10,135 nt of DNA from Gammaproteobacteria bacterium (GTDB taxonomy: Bacteria; Pseudomonadota; Gammaproteobacteria; SG8-11), in contig JACQEQ010000370.1 of the NCBI GenBank assembly GCA_016200445.1, positions 1 through 10,135 on the forward strand, in the 5' to 3' direction. Made by a program: the position numbers and the translations under genes. The notes under the pieces were generated by a model. The model made no database searches. It was given only the letters and a program-made list of their open reading frames with translations, and was not told the origin of the DNA. Shown here piece by piece: positions 6,720-10,135 of this stretch (positions are counted from its first letter, which is position 1; every line of letters begins with the position of its first letter).

Positions 6720-7304
6720 CTAACGCCGTACCAACGCCCCATCGACAATTTTAACTTTGTCGCCTACCAGTAATCCTGGGTCGTTATCCAACCGCACTGT
6801 TCGGGTCGCACCATCCTCCATACGGACATTGACATTAATGCTGCGCGTTTTGTGCATGTTCTGTTCGATCTTGTTTCCCGCGACTGCACCACCCACGGCC
6901 GCGACGACCGTCGCCAGCGATTTGCCCTGCCCTTCGCCGACTTGATGCCCCACCACAGCGCCGGTAATACCCCCGGCTATCGCTCCCAGGCCCGAAGCCT
7001 CGCTGGCTTTTTCCACCACACGCACTGATTGAACCACTCCGCAATTTGCACATACCGGCGCAAGTTCCGCTTTTTTTGTAACCGTCTCTGATTTGCTTGC
7101 GGCAACTGGTGCGCTTGGTTCCGCCGTTGTCGCCGTCTTGGCAGCAACATTAGATTTAGAGTTGGCGGTGGGTATCAAACCCGTCATCACGCCGATTCCC
7201 ACCACGCTAAATAAAATCAGCGCGACAGCTGCCGCGATAATCAGCGGGTGCGCTTTTACTTTGCTGGTATAACTCCGGACCATAGGATGGGTGGTGGTGT
7301 TCAT
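6720..7304 (-). CDS. Glycine-zipper 2TM-domain envelope protein
   Basis: A 194-residue protein with an N-terminal hydrophobic helix (about 20-43) that lacks a lipobox cysteine, so it is probably an inner-membrane anchor rather than a lipoprotein signal. A long Ala/Thr/Lys-rich linker (48-80) follows, then a C85-A-N-C88 pair, and then the glycine-zipper 2TM domain (about 104-145: GAIAGGITGAVVGH, then AAVGGAVAGNKIEQ) known from the SlyB/PcP and rickettsial 17-kDa antigen families. The C-terminal part (154-194, VRMEDGATRTVRLDND and GDKVKIVDGALV) is a small beta domain usual in these proteins. The ATG at 7304 has GAGG nine bases upstream; a GTG at 7319 would overlap that site, so the ATG is preferred. 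Probable role: envelope structure or stress; not proven. Confidence 0.85.
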   Translation of the reverse strand: MNTTTHPMVRSYTSKVKAHPLIIAAAVALILFSVVGIGVMTGLIPTANSKSNVAAKTATTAEPSAPVAASKSETVTKKAELAPVCANCGVVQSVRVVEKASEASGLGAIAGGITGAVVGHQVGEGQGKSLATVVAAVGGAVAGNKIEQNMHKTRSINVNVRMEDGATRTVRLDNDPGLLVGDKVKIVDGALVRR

Positions 7305-7619
7305 AAATAGGTGCCTCACTTACGATTTTATTGACTTGAAGAGAGTATACAACGATGACCTTAAGCTTGGTTTAATCAAAAAATTCCCGCCTAAAATATT
7401 TAGGTACGATTAATCTCACCCGCGTCGCGCGCTGACTGAATTGCGGCAATTCAAGGTAAATAATACCGGTAGATTTGCGAGCAAAGTTACGGGTAATCCC
7501 GGCGTATAGGGCTCGCCGGTTAAAAAGCAGGCGTTTATACTGCGGCTTATTCTTTGACGGGCGTATAGCGTTTTGCACGAGCTGCATACCAGGAGAAATT
7601 TGAGAGGCGGGAATATTTT
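7305..7619. other. AT-rich divergent intergenic region with three dyad symmetries
   Basis: This 315-base stretch separates the leftward glycine-zipper gene from the rightward ExeA-FHA gene and holds no convincing gene. Visible structures: CCTAAA-ATA-TTTAGG (7390-7404), GAATTGC-G-GCAATTC (7438-7452) and CCGGCG with CGCCGG (7499-7504 and 7514-7519). A short direct repeat, GGCGTATAG, occurs at 7501-7509 and again at 7560-7568. Possible -10 boxes are TATACT on the minus strand (7349-7344) for the glycine-zipper gene and TATACT on the plus strand (7536-7541) for the ATPase; neither has a good -35 partner. Confidence 0.5.
7344..7349 (-). promoter_or_regulatory. Possible -10 box of the glycine-zipper gene
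   Basis: TATACT on the minus strand lies about 40 bases before the ATG at 7304. There is no clear -35 partner, so an activator or another sigma factor may be involved. Confidence 0.3.
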
Positions 7620-8876
7620 ATGTATCTAGAGCATTTTGGATTAACCGACAATCCTTTTACGTTAATTTCCGATCCGCGCTATCTTTATCTCAGTAAAATG
7701 CACGCGCGAGTGAAGGCCTATATCGAGTACGCCACTCAGGTACAAGATAGCCTGGTCATTTTCACCGGCGAGATCGGAACCGGCAAAACAACGTTGATCG
7801 CCGATGCCGTATCCCGCATGGCCAAAAATATCGTCGTCGCAAAAATTCACCAAACAAAACTGTCCGACACCGAATTTCTGCAGGCGATTCTTCAGGAGTT
7901 CGGCGCAGATCCGCAAGGCACAGAACGCGCGGCACTGCATACCCAGCTGCGCAAACACTTCGTCGAAATCGAACAAAAAGGAAAAAAAGCACTTCTAGTT
8001 ATCGACGAAGCGCAAAACCTTGACCCTACGCTGTTCGAAGAAATTCGTTTTCTGATTGATCTGGAATACAAGAATAAGAAATTAGTCAACATCGTATTGC
8101 TCGGCCAACCGGAGCTTAATGAAGTAATCGACGCGCCGAATATGGAAAATCTCATGCAACGCGTACGCCTACGCGCACACATTGGGCCATTGGCATCATG
8201 GGATATTCTTGCCTATATAAACCACCGTTTAAAAATCGCTGGCGCCGCACCTTCCGCAGAAATTTTTTCGGAATCGACCATACCGGTCATCTTTGAATAT
8301 ACCGGCGGCAGACCTCGCGCGATCAACATTCTGTGCGACTACGCACTCACCACTGCGTTTATTGAACATCAATATATGGTCACCGAAACTATATTGCGCA
8401 CGGCGATCAGCGAGTTGCAGTGGGTGCCTTACGAAAAAAAATATGGCGCAATGCAAATGCAAAGCCCCCCATCGAAAAACCGGAAATTGCCCGCCAGTAT
8501 CGTCGTGCGACATGAAAATTCGTTCGTCGGAAAATTTCTCGTTGATAAGGAATTCCTAAATATTGGCCGTAAGTCAGACAATGATATTGTCCTTGAGGAT
8601 CCATTGGTGAGCAGACACCACGCCCAAATTTTCACCAAATACGGCACGTCATTTTTACGGGATTTAAACAGCGCAAACGGAATATTTATCGAAGATCTTC
8701 AAATCGAACTTCAAGAATTATTGGACGGGCTGACATTTAAAATCGGTAGCCACACGTTGACCTATCAAACCGAAGAAATTCCGCAAAAAGAAAACGACAC
8801 CGACTTCGTAAACGGCAGATCAGGAAAAATATTGCAGTACCCGCACCAGACCGTACCGGCACGCATTGTCAGATAA
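7620..8876 (+). CDS. ExeA-family AAA+ ATPase fused to a C-terminal FHA domain
   Basis: A 418-residue protein with two parts. Residues 1-270 are an ExeA/GspA-type AAA+ ATPase, shown by the family opening MYLEHFGLTDNPF, the P-loop GEIGTGKTT (50-58), Walker B LLVIDEAQ (125-132), the LGQPEL string (161-166) and a sensor-2-like GGRPRAIN (229-236). After a linker rich in polar residues (about 272-293) comes an FHA domain (about 294-385), with G316-R317, S331-R332-H333-H334 and N350-S-A-N353-G354, the residues that bind phosphothreonine in this family. Classical ExeA has a membrane helix and a peptidoglycan-binding domain in its C-terminal half; here neither is seen and the FHA replaces them. It is probably a soluble ATPase recruited to phosphorylated partners. 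No kinase, secretin or pilus gene is in the window. A spaced GAGAGGCGGG precedes the ATG. Confidence 0.9.
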   Translation: MYLEHFGLTDNPFTLISDPRYLYLSKMHARVKAYIEYATQVQDSLVIFTGEIGTGKTTLIADAVSRMAKNIVVAKIHQTKLSDTEFLQAILQEFGADPQGTERAALHTQLRKHFVEIEQKGKKALLVIDEAQNLDPTLFEEIRFLIDLEYKNKKLVNIVLLGQPELNEVIDAPNMENLMQRVRLRAHIGPLASWDILAYINHRLKIAGAAPSAEIFSESTIPVIFEYTGGRPRAINILCDYALTTAFIEHQYMVTETILRTAISELQWVPYEKKYGAMQMQSPPSKNRKLPASIVVRHENSFVGKFLVDKEFLNIGRKSDNDIVLEDPLVSRHHAQIFTKYGTSFLRDLNSANGIFIEDLQIELQELLDGLTFKIGSHTLTYQTEEIPQKENDTDFVNGRSGKILQYPHQTVPARIVR

Positions 8877-8883
8877 CTTATTC

Positions 8884-8911
8884 TGGCGCGACGGAGCGAT
8901 TTGCTGCGCCA
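8884..8911 (+). terminator. Weak hairpin after the ExeA-FHA gene
   Basis: TGGCGC (8884-8889) and GCGCCA (8906-8911) can pair around a 16-base loop that itself contains AGC and GCT. It begins 8 bases past the stop codon but lacks a T tract, so termination here is uncertain. The rest of the gap to 9126 holds nothing clear. Confidence 0.3.
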
Positions 8912-9126
8912 AGAGTAACCCGAGATAAAAACACGGATCGGGGGCCGGGAAAACACGCCCTTGCGGTGGAGCTCAGCGGCTTCATTTCATGCAAATTCCC
9001 GCCTTACGGACCTGTTGACTCGTGGGTGTTTTCGTTTGATGCCGGAGCGGTGGCTGCGATACTAAACTTAACAACTGCCGGTCCCCGACGTTAATACACC
9101 AGGTCATTAGCTCAAGCGGTACATCC

Positions 9127-9252
9127 ATGTCAGTGATCGATAAACTGCGATTTCTCGATGTTGAAGAATATCTGCGCAACGAGCAGCGCGCCGAGATTCG
9201 CCACGAACTAACATGGCGCTACCCTTGCCTTTACAACGGAGTTATTCAATAC
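9127..9252 (+). pseudogene. Remnant of a Uma2-family N-terminus, in frame with the DUF559 gene
   Basis: The first 29 codons of the open frame beginning at ATG 9127 read MSVIDKLRFLDVEEYLRNEQ and then RAEIRHEL, the typical opening of Uma2-family (PD-(D/E)XK-like) proteins, in which a V-EEYL helix is followed by a (E/K)xRHEY-type string. The usual DG..YAM continuation is lost: after about residue 29 the sequence (TWRYPCLYNGVIQYM) no longer fits, and the DUF559 protein begins. This looks like a truncated Uma2 gene joined without a stop to the following gene. A working fusion cannot be excluded. The site before the ATG is poor, so expression of the long form is doubtful. Confidence 0.55.
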
Positions 9253-9639
9253 ATGACTAATCCCACCCGTTTTACACGCCACCTGCGCCGCAACATGACT
9301 GATGTTGAACGTCTGCTGTGGCGCCGCCTGCGCGACCGGCAAATCAAGGGCTACAAGTTCCGCCGTCAGCATACGTTCCGCGAATATGTGTTGGATTTTG
9401 TGTGTCTCGAAGCGAAAGTCGTTATCGAGTTGGATGGCAGCCAGCATGTCGATGCGCAACCGCACGACGCGGCGCGAGCCTCTGTTCTTGAAGCAGCAGG
9501 TTTTCAGGTGTTGCGGTTCCGGAACAATGAAGTATTGAGCAATATTGAGGGAGTGTTGGAAGTCATTTGGCGTGCGTTGCCAGAGGAAATCACTCCACCC
9601 CCATCCCGGCCTTCCCCCTTGCAGGGGGAAGGCGATTGA
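9253..9639 (+). CDS. DUF559 (Vsr-like) endonuclease-domain protein
   Basis: A 128-residue protein of the DUF559 family, related to very-short-patch-repair endonucleases and the PD-(D/E)XK fold. Key strings are MTDVERLLWRRLRDRQ (15-30) with E19, GYKFRRQH (33-40), the catalytic strands YVLDFV (D48) and VVIELDGSQH (E59, D61, H65), then VLRFRNNEVLSNIEGVLEVI (86-105). The family's normal start matches ATG 9253; GGAG lies 12 bases upstream, which is long. The open frame continues up to 9127 through a Uma2-like remnant. The last 14 residues (PPPSRPSPLQGEGD) are encoded by the left arm of an inverted repeat and are not part of the fold. No partner methylase or toxin gene is near. The role of DUF559 proteins is unsettled. 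Confidence 0.85.
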   Translation: MTNPTRFTRHLRRNMTDVERLLWRRLRDRQIKGYKFRRQHTFREYVLDFVCLEAKVVIELDGSQHVDAQPHDAARASVLEAAGFQVLRFRNNEVLSNIEGVLEVIWRALPEEITPPPSRPSPLQGEGD

Positions 9640-9721
9640 TTTGTTGGAGAGTCCAAATTGACGGCTGGCTGCAAACGTTTTTCTCATTCCCCCTGCAAGG
9701 GGGAAGGCCGGGATGGGGGTG
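9596..9721. repeat. Paired 35-base perfect inverted repeats (REP/MITE-like element)
   Basis: The left arm (9596-9630) begins CACCCCCATCCCGG and ends CAGGGGGAA; the right arm (9687-9721) is its exact reverse complement over all 35 bases. They enclose 56 bases without a reading frame. Each arm contains its own small hairpin, for example CCTTCCCCC and GGGGGAAGG at 9610-9618 and 9624-9632. The arms match the style of dispersed palindromic repeats seen after many proteobacterial genes. The left arm overlaps the 3' end of the DUF559 gene, and the right arm carries the ribosome site of the phosphatase gene. Transcribed, the pair would fold into a very stable stem. Confidence 0.9.
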
Positions 9722-9724
9722 ATC
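9713..9724 (+). promoter_or_regulatory. Ribosome-binding site of the phosphatase gene, formed by the repeat
   Basis: ATGGGGGTGATC matches 10 of 12 bases of the full complement of the bacterial 16S 3' end (AAGGAGGTGATC). It lies at good distance from the GTG at 9729, and most of it is inside the right arm of the inverted repeat. It decides the GTG start, because an in-frame TGA at 9720-9722 excludes anything further upstream. Confidence 0.7.
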
Positions 9725-9728
9725 TTTA

Positions 9729-10135
9729 GTGACCCACCGCACCGTCCTGTTCGATCTTGACGGCACACTTGCCGACACCGGGCCGGATCTTGCCTATGCG
9801 TTGAACCGCATTTTAGAAGAGGAGCAGCGTGCGGAGATGCCGTATGAATGCATCCGGCCAAAGGTGTCGCATGGTGGTGCGGCCTTGCTCCATTTAGGTT
9901 TCCCGGAATTGAATGTCGACAGTGTCGAATTCGACGCACTGCGCAATCGCATGCTGGCGATCTATCGCGCCAACCTCGCGCGTCATACACGCTTGTTTCC
10001 AGGCATGGAGTCGGTGCTTGACACTATCGAAGCGCGCGGCATGAACTGGGGCGTGGTCACCAACAAACCGGCGTGGCTCACCGAACCGTTGTTGGAACAG
10101 CTCGATCTCACACGACGCGCTGCCAGTATCGTCAG
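9729..10135 (+). CDS. gph: HAD-family phosphatase, Gph/MupP-like (partial, runs off right edge)
   Basis: The first 135 codons of a HAD-superfamily phosphatase, open to the window end. Motif I is complete: VLFDLDGTLADT with nucleophile D9 and acid D11. Motif II is in GVVTNKPAWLTEPLL with the threonine of VVTN. The helical cap (about 18-90) contains the SHGGAALL string typical of the phosphoglycolate phosphatase (Gph) and N-acetylmuramate 6-phosphate phosphatase (MupP) group. These two activities, 2-phosphoglycolate salvage and murein recycling, are hard to separate from the N-terminal half. Motifs III and IV lie beyond the edge. The start is GTG at 9729 with an unusually good ribosome site from the adjoining repeat. 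In many proteobacteria this gene follows ubiG; here a DUF559 gene and repeat lie upstream instead. Confidence 0.88.
   Translation, partial: MTHRTVLFDLDGTLADTGPDLAYALNRILEEEQRAEMPYECIRPKVSHGGAALLHLGFPELNVDSVEFDALRNRMLAIYRANLARHTRLFPGMESVLDTIEARGMNWGVVTNKPAWLTEPLLEQLDLTRRAASIV

Noticed and set aside
7372..7587. Leftward 71-codon open frame in the intergenic region before the ExeA-FHA gene
   Set aside because: No ribosome site precedes its ATG, the product is an unpatterned basic peptide with no recognisable family, and it lies in the likely control region of the neighbouring genes.
7554..7590. TTGACG at 7554-7559 as a -35 box for the ExeA-FHA gene
   Set aside because: No acceptable -10 box occurs at 15-19 bases downstream; CATACC at 7585 is too far.
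9094..9126. tRNA D-arm-like string TAGCTCAAGCGGTA
   Set aside because: No acceptor stem, anticodon arm or T-arm (GTTCRA) follows at the right spacing, and the next bases are a reading frame.
9208..9990. Leftward 260-codon open frame
   Set aside because: It runs antisense to two well-supported genes (DUF559 and the HAD phosphatase) and the repeat. It is a shadow frame kept open by codon bias.

Overview
The window looks like chromosomal DNA of a beta- or gammaproteobacterium. This is inferred from the gene families: a long multi-copy DUF349 protein, an ExeA-type ATPase, a Gph/MupP-type HAD phosphatase starting at a GTG, a glycine-zipper envelope protein and strong AGGAG/GAGG ribosome sites. 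The genus cannot be fixed from the sequence. Most of the window is moderately GC-rich. The ExeA-FHA gene and the 300 bases before it are visibly richer in A and T.

Layout from left to right: (1) bases 1-81 may hold the start of a leftward reading frame that leaves the window. (2) A 65-residue leftward gene (210-407), with its own promoter and a strong hairpin terminator, shows a weak resemblance to ribosome modulation factor. (3) Two rightward genes follow, a 2OG-Fe(II) prolyl-hydroxylase-like oxygenase (571-1188) and a small ABM-type dimeric alpha-beta-barrel protein (1199-1480), coupled by a ribosome site that overlaps the oxygenase stop. (4) A tightly packed leftward operon runs from 6226 to 1611: a 1011-residue HEAT plus DUF349-repeat protein, a zinc-free quinone oxidoreductase (1-base overlap) and a two-helix membrane protein (3-base gap). 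(5) A small secreted protein (6387-6644) has a textbook sigma-70 promoter and converges on a glycine-zipper 2TM protein (6720-7304); a bidirectional hairpin terminator lies between them. (6) A 315-base AT-rich intergenic stretch contains several dyad symmetries. (7) An ExeA-like AAA+ ATPase fused to an FHA domain (7620-8876). (8) A remnant of a Uma2 N-terminus runs in frame into a DUF559 nuclease gene (to 9639). (9) A pair of perfect 35-base inverted repeats (9596-9721) both encodes the tail of the DUF559 protein and supplies the ribosome site of the next gene, a Gph/MupP-like HAD phosphatase that runs off the right edge.

Most of the window is ordinary housekeeping or accessory content. The parts most worth a second look are the ExeA-FHA fusion, the inverted-repeat element tied to DUF559 and the phosphatase start, the Uma2/DUF559 chimera, and the RMF-like small gene. 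No complete transposon, CRISPR array, tRNA or rRNA was seen.
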